NCBI GenBank assembly: GCA_003833135.1
Contig: QZLH01000076.1
Location: 25,250 to 89,249 of the forward strand
Direction: 5' to 3'
From: Oehlia diaphana
Taxonomy: Eukaryota; Glomeromycota; Glomeromycetes; Glomerales; Glomeraceae
DNA: 64,000 nucleotides
The first letter of the stretch is position 1; each line of letters opens with the position of its first letter. Positions 24,276-36,416 of the stretch are shown piece after piece. The translations under genes and the position numbers were made by a program. Below the pieces are notes generated by a model. The model made no database searches. It worked only from the letters and a program-made list of their open reading frames with translations, and had not been told where the DNA came from.

Positions 24276-26535
24276 TCATTGATATCCGTTGATGTTGTTG
24301 TTATTGTTGCTAGTAGTAGTAGTAGTAGTAGAGTTGGTAGTATTCGCGGTGGTAGTTGTGGAAGATTGGCGCATGGCTAAACCTGGGGGAGACGACTGTC
24401 CTACTGAAATTGATCCTATCGAAGGAATCGTTGTTGAAGGAACAGCCATAGATCCGTTAGGTTCATATACAACTTGTGCTTGTTGACTTTGTGGTGGCGG
24501 TTGTGGTTGAGCCTCTTGTTGGTTTATATCTTGTGAGCGTTGTTTTTTCCCTCCCCGACGATTAGGCGCTTGTCCATTCTCATATCGCTGTCGTTTCTTT
24601 ATGACATCGGTCTTCATGGACAACGGTCGTCTCTCATGATGTAATTTAAAACTAAAATAAATAGGATTAATTAATTACTTTTTTTTAAAAAAAAAATAAT
24701 AAATACTAAATAAACATATTAATTATAATTACTATAAGCCACAGGCATTGCAAAGCGTTTGTCCTTCTTCATCACGTCTCCACAATGGTGTAGTCATTGT
24801 TCTACAATTAGAGCAGACTGGTTGTGCAGCTTCATCATCACGAGCATCCTTACGTACAATATGTGGCTTCATAGTCTTAGGCCGAGCCATTTTGTGTAAT
24901 TTCAAACTAATTAATAAAAAAAAGAGAAATATGTGATTAATAAAATTGAACAATGGTTGCACATAAAATACGTATATATATACATATATTGTTAAATATA
25001 ATTACTTACTATAAACCGCAAGCATTACATAAAAGTTCATCGTTGGCCGAACGTCTCCAAAGAGGAGTCGACGTCACGCCACAATTGAAACATTGTTGTT
25101 CACCATTAGAATGAGCCTTTTTAGGTCTACTATTTTCAGATGTTGATGAGCCTGTTGAATTATTAGCAGAAGGGCGAGCAGCAGACGGCGCATCCATCGA
25201 TGATGTGGTGGAATTTGGAGAAGTTGATGATGACACTGATTTTGCCGATCCTTGTTGCGGCTGTTGCTGTTGTTGTCCAAGAGAAATTGATGCATTATTT
25301 GTATTATTTTGTTCAGGATATTGATTCATATACAAAATACTTGAAAGACTTCCGTGTGGATGTTCAGCAGTAGTGGGAGTATTGAGAGGAGTATTTAACG
25401 GAGTATTTATTGGAGTATCATGTGAAGTATTTAATGACATAGGACCGACATTGATATGTGAAGGATTAACGGGTGAATGATCACTATTGCTAACGTAAAC
25501 AGCATCGTGCCCAACGTTCATTTGGTATGGTATACTTGATTGCATTTCCGAATTTTGCGAAGGATACCAATCCGTAGGAGAAGGTGGTTCTGATGAGTCG
25601 GAAGAAGAATAGAAATGATGATGTGAATGAACTCTCATAACATCATTAAATTCGACCATCATTGTAGGTTGCTGATTATTAGGATCCAATATAGCGTGAG
25701 CATCAAACGATCGAGTGAAAATTCCTGGCAATGAAACGACTTGATATGGATCTTGATCATTGGTATATTGACGTAAGTAAAATTCTTGGTTTGCTTCATT
25801 GTATCTGAACATATCATCTACAACTTAGTAAAAGAAAATATAAAGAAGATATTAGGGTATAACAATAAATAATAAGTTAATAAATAAATAATTAAAAAAA
25901 AACCTACTATTTAAACTCATATGATTGTCCTCGAGTGAATCCAACTCCAATAATTCAGCATTATTTTGGCTATTAATCGAGGTAATTATTTCTTTATTAT
26001 TTCCATAATCATTTTGTGAATGATCACTAACTTCAGTACTATTATCATTAATATTATTATTATTGGTCAAAGAAGCAGTTATTTCAGTAGAAGCAGATTC
26101 TGAAGCAGTTTTGATATGTTTAGTTTTCTGGTTAGTTTTCTTTACTTGTGATCCAACAGTAGCAACAGCGCTTATGCTAGGTTTTTTAGCATATTTCTTC
26201 TTCCCTTTCTTTTCCAAAATTTCTTGTGCTTTAGGAGGTCGATAAAGTGGAGCAGCTAAATGTTTTAAATTGGTTGCTTTCTCATTTTCTAATTTTTTAG
26301 TTGTAGCAGTGGATAATTTTTTAAATTGTGTTTGAGATATAGATTTATTTCCATGGACCATAAGATGATGCATGAACCAAAGTCGCCAAGATAAATTTTC
26401 CAAACGCATTCCATATTCCAGTGAATCTTTCACTTTTGTCATTAAACGCCATGTTTTAGATAAATCTTCGTCAGTTTCTATCGATAACAGTGAGAATGCT
26501 TTATTGCCTTTGATCTTAAGTTTTGTTGGAGCCAT
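24276..26535 (-). CDS. GATA transcription factor with DUF1752 and two zinc fingers
   Basis: Four exons: 25908-26535, 25010-25817, 24733-24906, 24276-24651, in phase; 661 aa. Residues about 25-60 ([17 protein letters not shown], then [13 protein letters not shown]) match the fungal GATA-factor N-terminal domain DUF1752 found in Gat1/Gln3/AreA/Gaf1. A basic Lys-rich segment and long Ser/Asn/Gln/Pro tracts follow. Finger 1 is [14 protein letters not shown]...CNACGL, finger 2 is [14 protein letters not shown]...CNACGL, both C-x2-C-x17-C-x2-C. About 29 residues separate them ([22 protein letters not shown]). Each finger is interrupted by an intron at the same codon, the Tyr after CNACGL. Finger 2 is followed by the usual [17 protein letters not shown] basic tail. 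Nitrogen-source regulation is the usual role of DUF1752 GATA factors; the exact role here is unknown. Confidence 0.88.
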
Positions 26536-29472
26536 TCAGATTTAACTATAATGAAATAATGAAAAAAAGAAATATTTAAGAATTAATTAAAAAAAAATAC
26601 GTGCTGATTTATATATCGATCCTTATTATCTTGTAGATTTTTTTTAAAAAAAAGAAAAAAAAATTGTATCCCTTAAAATTTTATTATGACAGAACTAAAT
26701 AAGCAATACCTTAATAGTTCTGTATTAAGGTGAAGTAAGAAGAGTAAAAAAAAAAGAAAGAGAGAAAGGGAGAAAGAGAGAAAACTAAATTTTAAATTTA
26801 CCTGATAAAAATTTCAAAAAGTTTTTGGTTTCTTTTTCTCTTAAAAAGATTATTATAACAATAACGATAAACTCTTTGTAATAGAAGGTAACAAAGAATT
26901 TAGTTGAACGTAATGTAGTTAAATATTAAATAAATAATATGAAAGTATTTGAACTGATGTAGTCACTCTTAGTAAAATAGTCGAACAGAGCGAGCGCTAA
27001 GGGGCAGAAAAGATTGATCAGCCGTATTTTTCAAAACTAATAATGTAACCTCAAAAAAAAATGTGGCAAAGTGTGAAAGTAGGGTGTTAAGATAAAAAAA
27101 AAAATAAAATAAAATAAAAAAGAAAAAAAGGTTGCCATTTACAACGATGACGTATTGAGCATAATATAAATTATGTAAAATTTAAAGTAATAATAAGTAA
27201 TAATAATAGGTAGTAGTTAAATATATATATATATAATATACATGCATGTTGTATACATGTTATATAATTTTATATAATATAAAAAAAAAAAGTAAATTCG
27301 AGGTTTGCGTCTTTTTGTTTATTATTTGGGGGTATGCATGATATAAATATGACTGACTTAACCAGTAAATAATTCACGCCCAAGTCTGTGATTTCTGCAA
27401 ATTGTCTGCCCATTTGGTGACACAATGAAAATGTAGAACGTTAGAAATACGATAGGATGTACACATGTTGTAAAATGTAAACTTGTGCAACTAAAATAAA
27501 AACAGATATTGTTCAATTAACATCTCTTCTGCGCCTAAATAAAATCTTTTTTTAACATAATTATTAGTAACAGCAAACCGTATGAGGGTGTAAAGTTGTT
27601 TTTTTGCACGGCAGTTCTTCTTTATGATTGGATTATTTTTCTTATTGAATATATTTCCATATTTTATTTAAACAAATAGAAAAATGAAATTATTTCTCCA
27701 CAATCTCTTTTTTAATGTTACATTTTTTTTTCCATTGCAATATTATTATTATTTTTTTTTTTTTTTAATCACAGGAAAATGTTTAGTGACGATCAACCCT
27801 AATTGAAATTGTCGATTGGTCACATGCGAAAATTCAACAAAATTTTTTCTCACCTTTTATTTAATCCTGATAAAGTTAATATCACTTCTCTCAAAACCAA
27901 AATAAAACTTTATGTACCTGCTTAAGAAAAATAAATACTTTTCCCAATTGATTATTAGTCAATTAGTTGAGCTTGGAGAATCGTTAAGATCTGCTTGAAA
28001 CAATGTGAATATCATCAGTTAGTCTAGACCAAGTTTAAAAAAAAAGGTTGTGAAAGTTTATACGGAGTTTCTTTTTTATTAATAATGAAAACTGCTCCAA
28101 TTCTAACTTTATCTGGTATTTGACAGATTTTATAAATATTATTACTATTATATTAATTAACAATAATTGTACTACGTTCAACTTTAAAAGGAAACTCATT
28201 CATAGAAATTTAATTTCTGGTTATTAAACCTGTTATCATTTTGTAAAAAGTTAATTTATATAAATAAAATAAAAAAAAAAAAGCTGTGAAAGTTTTTCTT
28301 TTTCATTTTCCCTTTCTAAAAAGAAAAAAGAAGAAAGAAAAAAAGAAAAAAAAAAGAGAGAAAAAGTTCATATTATTACAATGATATATTGTTGTTGTCT
28401 TTCATAATATTTCTTTTTATGAAATACATTAAAGTAACACATCTGCATGTCAATTACTAATTGTGTATCACGACCTTTAACATTTCCGCAATTATCGTTA
28501 TTTATTATCTATATTATTATTATTATTTTGTTTATTGTTATTATTGTACTTACACAACCTTTCCCTCCTCTTTCAAATAATTACTTTAATTAAAAATATT
28601 AATTATAAATTTACCACCTTTTCATTGTATTATTGAAATAAATAACGGACCCCGTACTAATAATAATAATAATATAATGTAAGGTAGAATTTTTAACAAC
28701 GCGGCTAATTTGCAGCTGAAATTTATCAAATTCTCATGCTATAAACTTTGTACTTTCTAAAATTTTCCGATGTAAATCATTGTCTGTTTTGTTATTCATT
28801 GATTACATAATAAATTGCGTCATTGTTAATTCCGCAAACATTCCGACTTCTCCCTTTATAGTTGAAAAAAATTCACACGTGAGTTATATGGTTATACAAA
28901 ATGATCTACCTGGCATGAAATCCATTGAATTAATGTAATCTATATATAGTAATTTTTGATACATTGTTTAACTGTGAGTTAATTTCGATTGAAAAAAAAT
29001 TATTGCATCTATTTCTAAAAAATCTTTATTTTATTGTTAATTAATGAACATCATAAAACATTATTTGTATTATATTAAATATAATTTAATTTAAACTGTG
29101 AATTATTTTTTATATATACTCCCCTTTTTTTTAATCATCCGATTTGGTTACAATTTAAATTATTTAGTTAGAATATCTAAACAAATTATATACTTTTTTT
29201 TTACACGCATTGACCTCAAATTAATACCATTTAAGGAAAAGTCTACGCGTATAAACCCTTGAATAATTTTTATACATGAGAGGGAATAAAAAATAAATAT
29301 AAAATATGATGAAGTTTCTGATCAAAAATATATAAAAAAAAAATAAAAAAAAAATCTCGCATATTTTTGATTAATATAATTATTACGTCTATGAAAGTAA
29401 AAATATATACAAACGTTAAAGCTTTAACAAGCCATTACGACGAATATATATATAAATGCTGGTGTTATATAT
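26536..29472. other. Long intergenic region upstream of GATA gene
   Basis: About 2.9 kb without a supported gene. It holds purine-rich tracts (26745-26785), A/T homopolymers and ATT repeats near 28510. Regulatory sequence or UTR introns of the GATA gene are possible but cannot be shown. Confidence 0.4.
26708..26731. other. Perfect 9-bp hairpin in the GATA upstream region
   Basis: ACCTTAATA, a 6-base loop, then TATTAAGGT form a perfect inverted repeat about 170 bases upstream of the GATA start codon. The function is unknown and it may be chance. Confidence 0.4.
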
Positions 29473-31119
29473 TTAGTCGGTATCATCTGAAATATCATTA
29501 ACTGTTGTATAATGCATTGCATTCTTCTCCCATACTTTACCGTTACCTGACGGTAATATCGGTATAGGAAGAAATATCGTATATATTGGGCTTAAAAAAA
29601 CACAATAAATAAAACGTATTAATAAATAAAATTCACTCAAATCATAATTAAAATTATTCATTAATAGAAAGTAACGTAATTTTTTTTTCACTTACTATTT
29701 GCTATTGTTTTTTTAAAAAAAAAGAAAAAAAAAGAAAAAGAAAAAGAAAAAAGGTTAGTTCAAAAATAAGATCACGTGAGAAATATATTCAAATTAAAGA
29801 TAAATGATAACTCACTAATTCTGGCCAACATTAAAGAATTGACGGAAATTGTTTAAACATCCATTGTCATATGGGTTTACAAATACCTAAATAATACAGT
29901 TAAATTTTAAAGTTCATAAAATTTAATTTGATATTGATTTAAATGATTAAACAATTTATCTTATTACCTCTCCTTTTTGTCGAGCTGACCGTTTTGCGTA
30001 TTGATTATTATAAAATTCTACTGTTGTTTGTGATGTTAAAACCTGAAATATATATATATAGATATATATATTTAATAAAAAAAAAAAGATTTAAATAAAT
30101 CAAAGAGAAAATTAAACTTACTAAATAATAATGCCATGAACACATTCCTCCTATAAAACATTTTATATGAAAAAATATTTAATTCCTAAACTGTAAAATA
30201 ATAGACAAATTATATATACCTAATGCTATCCCAATTGCGACAGCAAGCAAAAATGATAAGGCCATATAAGGTCTTGGCATCCAATAGTTCCACTTAAAAA
30301 GAAAAGCGTTTAATTAGACTCAATATATATTGCGTTAAGAGCCTCCAAAATAATTTTTAATTATAATCACCTCAGCTTCAAAATCAAGACTGATCAAAAA
30401 AACTTTCCACCCAACGGCAACAAAATAAAAACAAGAGGCCACCAAATAAGTCATGAAAAGTAAAAAATATCTATGGTTAAAATGTCCAACACAATTCGCT
30501 ATCCATGGACAATGATGGTCAAATCTTAATACACATTTTTTACACACTGAACAATGATGTGCTCTTTCAGGTTTTGGAAGGTGGCCTTATTATTTTTTTT
30601 TAAAAAAAAAATAAAATAAAATAAATAAAATTAATAAAATTAAGAAATTTCATATAAATTAATTTACATTTTTTGCATGTTTTCGGAAATACTTGATATT
30701 CTTCCAATTCAATAAATAATTCTTGTAGTGTTGGATCATCTGATTCCTACATAAAAAAAAATAATTTCACATCAATTAAATTTTATTAATCCTAAGCATT
30801 GAATGTATCTTACCGTTTCAGCAGTTCCAGCATTTAATACACCTCCAGGCTTTGTTCTAATTGCCATATAATAATGAAAAAAGATACAAACTATCATATA
30901 TATACTAAATAATAATCCAGCATAATAAGAAAATTTTGTCCAAATATAATCGTCATCCCATTGATAAAAATAAGGAAAAACAACTGTAAAATATGTCAAT
31001 GCTGCCATTCCGATCAAGCCTATGGCCAATATGATAAATACGGGGCCAATAGCGAAAATAACCGAATTGGCTATTTTATCAACTCCGCGAATAAAACCAT
31101 GCCGAGTAGGGGTAAACAT
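29473..31119 (-). CDS. DHHC palmitoyltransferase (second in window)
   Basis: Eight exons: 30814-31119, 30668-30746, 30371-30585, 30220-30292, 30122-30150, 29968-30042, 29816-29886, 29473-29590, in phase; 321 aa. Two membrane segments occupy about residues 20-90. The cysteine-rich domain reads [19 protein letters not shown] and [20 protein letters not shown], and two more membrane segments follow. After them come the TTxE motif ([10 protein letters not shown]) and a PaCCT-like [18 protein letters not shown]. Architecture is that of ER/Golgi protein S-acyltransferases such as ZDHHC6/16 or fungal Pfa types; which one is not certain. Exon 5 is 29 nt. The tail is short, unlike the palmitoyltransferase at 6-8 kb. 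Confidence 0.88.
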
Positions 31120-31319
31120 TATTTGACTTGCAAACTTTAAACAGTTAAACTTAACGAAAGTATAATAAAAAGTATGCGGTGAAAATTATAATTTTATTTT
31201 TTTTTATAATAGGTAACTACACAATAATCAAATATTAAAAATCTACGTATTACAACTAACTTTTTTAATATAAGAGGGATGTAGTTGCTACCATCTTTGG
31301 CAGTTCCGCAGTTTCCTGA

Positions 31320-32297
31320 TCATCCAAAATTTTGCAATTTTGCAACAACGCATCGATCCTTTTTTGCCGCATCCCTCCAAACTTCCAAATGTTTAAAGCC
31401 ACAATTCTTTAAATAATTAATAACTTTCCTAACTTGATGACTTCCACCGATTTCCATAATCAACTGCGGTAAATAATTTTGTATATTATCTTTGAAGCGT
31501 AATAATCCGTTATTTCGTGTAGTATGATACGCGATACGTTCATGAAATGCGGTTCCATCTTTTTCAGCGACTAAAGCAATTTTATCTTCCCATAATTTAA
31601 CATCATCTTTTAATGTTTTATATTCTTCATTAGTAACATAAGGTGGATTAGATAATATCATGTTAAATCCTTTTCCACTTTCCGTGGATTCTTTAATAAA
31701 TAGATCAATTTCATTATCTGTCGCGTTTAAAATATCTAATTTAGAGAAATTTACTGAATTTTTTAATTGATTTTTGGAATTAAATGTAAAATAATTTAAT
31801 TCTGCTAATGAGAGTGCGTTAGATGATATGTCTATACCATGTATATTACTCGAGTTTGTTGGAAGATGATGAGAAAGTGATAATGCAATACATCCTGATC
31901 CTGTACATATATCTAAGATTTCAAATTTTGTTCTTTCTTTACCTTTTCGTTCTTGAAGAAATGGCCCAAGCATCGAAATAACTTTGCTTGTCCATTCCTC
32001 TGTTTCCCATCTTGGAATCAATACAGGTGATTGAGTGATGATTTCTAAATTACAAAATGGTTGTGTACCAAGTATGTATTGTAATGGTTTTGATTTTTCT
32101 ACTCTTTCATTAATTAACTCATTTAATAAATTTTTTTCAATTTCATTTAAATTTTTTTCTTCTGACATAAAAAAGAATTTTTTTCTCGTTTTTTGTAATA
32201 CATATTGCGTAAGCCATCTCAATTCTTGCTTAGCTTGAGTTATATTATTTCCATTCGCTGAAAGCAATCTTTTAATCATATGTTGCATGTTGAACAA
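31320..32297 (-). CDS. HemK-family release factor glutamine methyltransferase (MTQ1/HEMK1-like)
   Basis: Single exon, 325 aa. The N-terminal helical domain (about 1-110, including EKSKPLQYILGTQPF) is the PrmC/HemK substrate-binding part, and IPRWETEEW matches the PrmC P-R-x-E-T-E motif. The Rossmann methyltransferase follows, with LDICTGSGCIALSL as the SAM loop and ILSNPPYV as the catalytic NPPY. Near the end, IMEIGGSHQ and a short strand close the domain. Family role: SAM-dependent methylation of the GGQ glutamine of peptide-chain release factors. The bacterial-type N-terminal domain and fungal precedent point to mitochondrial RF1 as substrate. The start is the first Met; a cleavable targeting peptide is plausible. 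Its divergent neighbour is the eRF1 methyltransferase. Confidence 0.92.
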   Translation of the reverse strand: MFNMQHMIKRLLSANGNNITQAKQELRWLTQYVLQKTRKKFFFMSEEKNLNEIEKNLLNELINERVEKSKPLQYILGTQPFCNLEIITQSPVLIPRWETEEWTSKVISMLGPFLQERKGKERTKFEILDICTGSGCIALSLSHHLPTNSSNIHGIDISSNALSLAELNYFTFNSKNQLKNSVNFSKLDILNATDNEIDLFIKESTESGKGFNMILSNPPYVTNEEYKTLKDDVKLWEDKIALVAEKDGTAFHERIAYHTTRNNGLLRFKDNIQNYLPQLIMEIGGSHQVRKVINYLKNCGFKHLEVWRDAAKKDRCVVAKLQNFG

Positions 32298-32715
32298 ACC
32301 ATTGGTTATACGTGGATTTATTTCTGTACAAAAAAAAAAACGCGTTGATTTTAATATCTTAGGCAGTTAATCATCGCTCTCAAATTCGGAATAATTTCTC
32401 TTTTGTTAAAATACGATGTATTATAAAATTATTAATTTTTCCTTGGAAATTTTTAATAATTTTTCATGAATATATATTCAGACTTTCATAACTACCATCG
32501 TACTTATTGGTTAATAAAGAAATAAAGGCATCTGGTTTACTTTCATTGGATGTATAATCGGATGTGCAGACGATCCTTGATAAACAGGTTTCCGTCGATA
32601 ATCATAACTAATAATTCTTTACTCAATAATCTAACACATCTTATTGTTAAATACGTATCCTCAATGATACAATACTTTCACCTATATTCCTCGAACTTTT
32701 TATTAACTAAAAACT
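32298..32715. promoter_or_regulatory. Shared upstream region of the two release-factor methyltransferases
   Basis: The 418 bases between divergent start codons contain no other gene. Both promoters must lie here or extend into the genes. Confidence 0.45.
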
Positions 32716-33784
32716 ATGATACCAACTCCTAATTTAGATCATTTATCATCCAGAGACTATGAACATGTATATGAACCAGCAGGTAAGTTTTGCTTTAAAA
32801 AAGTTTAATTAAACTAATGATGATTAAATAAGCTGTCTTTATTTAGAAGATACATTTTTATTGCTTGATGCACTTGAAAAAGATGCTGAATTTTTAAGAA
32901 ATGAGATTAAACCTTGTATATGTTTAGAAATTGGGTTAGTAAAGTTAGTAAAAAAAAAGAAAGAATCTGTGTAATAATTTACCATCAATATTAGATCAGG
33001 TACAGGGTGTGTATCAACATTTCTTGGAAAAATACTTGGTGATGGAACAGCACGTGAGTTTTTTCTTTTGATTATTTATTTATGGACATAAAATAACATT
33101 TACATATATATATATTTTTTTTTAAAAAAAGTTTTAATATGTACAGATATAAATCCATATGCAAGTGCCATCACTAATAAGACGGGATATCATAATTCGG
33201 TACTTATTCACGTGATTTTAATAAATTTTCTATCCCATCTTTACTAAAAATTAAAATTTAATTAGATCCAATTAGATTCTATTACTACCAACTTAGTAAA
33301 TGGTCTTTTACCAAGGCTTTATAATTCAGTTGATATATTATGTTTTAATCCACCTTATGTTGTTACTACTTCTGATGATTTATACTTATCAAAAAGTATT
33401 CTTGAGAAAGCATGGGCCGGTGGAATTGATGGAAGAGAAATTATTGACAAAATGTTACCATTAGTTGATGTTAAGTATTTCTTATTTTAAATAAATCAAT
33501 TCAATAAATATTAAAAAAAAAATATTTTTTTCTTCTTCTATTATAGAAATTATTGTCGGATAAAGGTGTATTTTATCTTTTATTAATTAATGAAAATAAA
33601 CCAAATGAAGTTTGTGAAATAATGAAAAATAATTATCATTTACAATCAGAAGTAAGATTTTATGTTTAAAAATGTGTTTCTTTATTGTAAAATCAGTTAA
33701 TTAATATTATTTTAGGTTTTATTATCGCGTTTAGCAGGAAGAGAAAAACAGTTGATCTTGAAATTTTGGAGAAATACCCGTTGA
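32716..33784 (+). CDS. eRF1 glutamine methyltransferase, MTQ2/N6AMT1-like
   Basis: Seven exons: 32716-32782, 32847-32934, 32995-33053, 33132-33199, 33266-33469, 33547-33651, 33716-33784, in phase; 219 aa (human N6AMT1 is about 214). YEPAEDTFLLLDAL at residues 20-33 is the family start. LEIGSGTGCVS is the SAM loop, ICTDINPYA follows, and CFNPPYV is the catalytic NPPY. SILEKAWAGGIDGREIID lies after it as in N6AMT1, and the C-terminus has SRLAGREKQLILKFWR. It lacks the PrmC N-terminal domain, as expected for the cytosolic eRF1 enzyme, which in yeast works with Trm112. Exon 4 starts after an AAAAG acceptor, chosen because it restores the ICTDINP block. Confidence 0.92.
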
Positions 33785-34338
33785 GTTCGCATATAACTCT
33801 TATAGATTGTTAAATCATTAAATCAATTAAATCATCAAGAACATCAGTTATCAATATTCCTATTTAACAAAAAAAAAACTTGTAAATAAGTGGACCAAAT
33901 AGATATAATCACAATTTTTCTTAGAAACAAAATAATCAGTTTTAATTATTTTATTTATTTATTTTTTTAGTTCTATCTACACGCGAAATCCAGTATAAAA
34001 TAATCTATTGTTATTATTTATAAACGAACACAAATTCTTGAATTATTATTATATTCTATTCGATGTAATCCGTTAATTTCAAATTTGTAAAATTTGTAAC
34101 AATACAGTAAGATAGAAAAAGTGATTTGTACGTATAATTAATTAAACCTAACAAACTAAAGAAAATGACATAGCGTCAATTAAAAAGTGTTTGTGCTATA
34201 TAATTTGTGGAACCACATAGAAGATAATTACTTTCCTGTATCAAACTATGCATAAAATTGTTACAAGCAAGATAATCAAAGAAAAATTTGCGTTTTATTC
34301 ATAATCAAGCCTAAAGTTTCCATTGAGAGAAAAAAAAA
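33785..34338. other. Convergent intergenic region
   Basis: 3' flanks of the MTQ2-like (+) and SR-protein (-) genes. No gene is seen. Confidence 0.5.
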
Positions 34339-35459
34339 CTATGTAGTTTCATCCTTCATTTCTGATGTCGGTTGTAAATCATTAGGAGATCTGGAACGAG
34401 ATTTAGGATGACCATTAACTTGTTCTGACCTTCTACGACGTTCAGATGGCGAACGAGAATATGATCTTGAGCGAGAACGATATCGACCAGAACGTCTTCT
34501 ATCATGTTCGCCATCATATTTTCTATAATCTAATCCGGATCTACGATTTCGATTGGGGCTAGGACTACGACTACGTCTAAAAAACAACAAACAAAAAGAA
34601 GATTTATTTACTTAATTATCATTTGCTTTTTTGAAATCTAATCACCAAATACAAACCTTGGTCTGTAAGAATTTTCGGGTATTTCATATCTTCCCCGTCT
34701 CATTGGAGAATACCTATAAAAAATATAATTAAATTTAATTTGAATTCAATTTAATCAGTAAATTCAATGATCAAACTTACCTATTATCTTTGCCTCTCAT
34801 TTCTCGTGGGGCTAAATTTTGAATTATAGTAAAAATGATATTGTAACTGGTACTAAATCAAATTAAAAGAAAAGGACATTACTTTTTCTGGATCCACGTG
34901 CAAATTCTACAGTCAATTCTCGCCCATGTAATATGACAGTTCCGTGTCTGTAAGCCTCTTCGCAATCACGTTCATCATAATATCTTGAAAAAAGGAAGAA
35001 AAAAAACCGCGATTTCTTGTCAAGGACCGATGGAAAAGTCTTTAAAAAACATTCAATTCTTTTTGGTCGAGTAAACTTGAATCTTTAATCGACAGTAAGA
35101 AAACTTTGAATAATAAGTCTTTAAGGATACTCTATGTACGCAAAACCTCTTGGTTCCCTGGTGTAATAGTCCCTTGGTATATAGACTAAGTAAAAAGGTA
35201 AAAAATTGGTAAATAAAAATAGTTCAAAATGTTTGGATAATACTTGTAAAGTACCTACCGTCTTTAAGTCTACCAAATTCTCTAAAAATAGGTTCGAGAT
35301 CTTCAATACTAAAGACCAAAGAAAAAAACCAGAAATTATAGAAAAAAATATATTAGCATCTCCTAAAATAAGGATATCACGCTTTATAACTCACGTTGTT
35401 CGCCTGGAAAGTCCGGAAACGAATAACGAGCGAGACATCCTTTCCCCATAAGAAGACAT
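34339..35459 (-). CDS. SR splicing factor, SRSF10/SCL-like
   Basis: Seven exons: 35395-35459, 35259-35308, 35131-35185, 34883-34983, 34781-34811, 34657-34713, 34339-34576, in phase; 198 aa. One RRM spans residues about 10-90, with LFVSGLSRRT as RNP2 and PRGFAYIEY as RNP1. DVYIPRDYYTREPRGFAYIEY followed by LTVEFARGSRK is close to the SRSF10/SRSF12 and plant SCL branch. The C-terminal 80 residues form an Arg/Ser domain (RRSRSPSPNR, RYRSRSRSYSRSPSERR). Role: pre-mRNA splicing or its regulation in the nucleus, with RS phosphorylation and import by a transportin-3 type receptor, a member of which lies at 2.0-5.6 kb. Exon 5 is 31 nt. Confidence 0.88.
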
Positions 35460-36416
35460 ATTTTACTGGAAGAATAACGATTAAGTACGATATTGAATTG
35501 TTAGCTATTTAAAATTATGATTTAATTATACCCAACTGTTACACAAACATGAGAAATTAGCTTTTGAGCGGTCGGTCGGAATTATAATAATTTCAACTTA
35601 ATTCCGCCTGAAATTAATTAAATTAAACCCTTCTACTTCGAAAAAAATATTCCTGCTGAAGAAATGTAAACGAAAAAATACATTTATGATTAAAGTAAAA
35701 TTATGAAATTACTGTATTTGAAATTTTTTTTTTAACAGCATCCTAAACAGGTTATATTAGTGCATGATTCAGAATACAATTTCGCTAAAATCTTTTATAA
35801 TTCTTCGTTAGCCATCAGGTGGACATTATGAATATTAACCTATTAATCAACGCGATAAATAATAATTTAGAAAGATCGAGTTCATTTCTAGCACCGTAAA
35901 GGTGCGTTTCGGATAATCCGATCAAAGAATTAGAGTCAATACAAATAAAATACGTATTAGGAAAATCATAGCAGTCGGGTTGAATCCTTTTCGTCATACA
36001 CCATGTGTACACCACACTGTCAAGATTCGTACCAAATAATCGGATTTCGGATGCATCTCTAACAGGATATATTTTATTATCCCAACACAAGGTAACACAC
36101 GTCAAAAATTAAAATTTTCCAAATAATTATGATACAATTAGTTACAATGGTCCATTTATAGATGATGATCGATCTTTTTCAAACAATTAATTTCACATGG
36201 ACAATATAATAAATTAAATTAACGTGGTTTATCAAAGAATTTTTCTAATATCCGTCCGGCCGAACTTTTTACCATGTAATATTTTTATTGGTTTCCTATA
36301 AACGAACATTCTTTGGAATAATTTGTAAAACTTCAAAGTTGAATTTGTATATATATAGTCCATTTTCGTAATTTTTTTAGAAATAATCATACAAATCAGC
36401 ATTTACGTAATTGAAA
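35460..36416. other. Intergenic between SR protein and GMC gene
   Basis: Divergent spacer of about 1 kb. It carries the weak open frame listed separately at 35815-36105; the rest is AT-rich with no signal. Confidence 0.45.
35815..36105 (-). CDS. Hypothetical 96-aa open frame
   Basis: Unbroken frame starting MTCVTLCWDNKIYPVRD. It has four Cys, no membrane segment except a weak hydrophobic end, and base composition less AT-rich than its surroundings. I do not recognise it. It could be a small gene, one exon, or a remnant of a lineage-specific family. No introns or partners are evident. Confidence 0.25.
   Translation of the reverse strand: MTCVTLCWDNKIYPVRDASEIRLFGTNLDSVVYTWCMTKRIQPDCYDFPNTYFICIDSNSLIGLSETHLYGARNELDLSKLLFIALINRLIFIMST

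Noticed and set aside
25852..25907. Read-through end of the GATA first exon ([12 protein letters not shown])
   Set aside because: Hydrophobic tail is intron sequence; a GTAGGT donor precedes it and splicing restores phase with the next exon.
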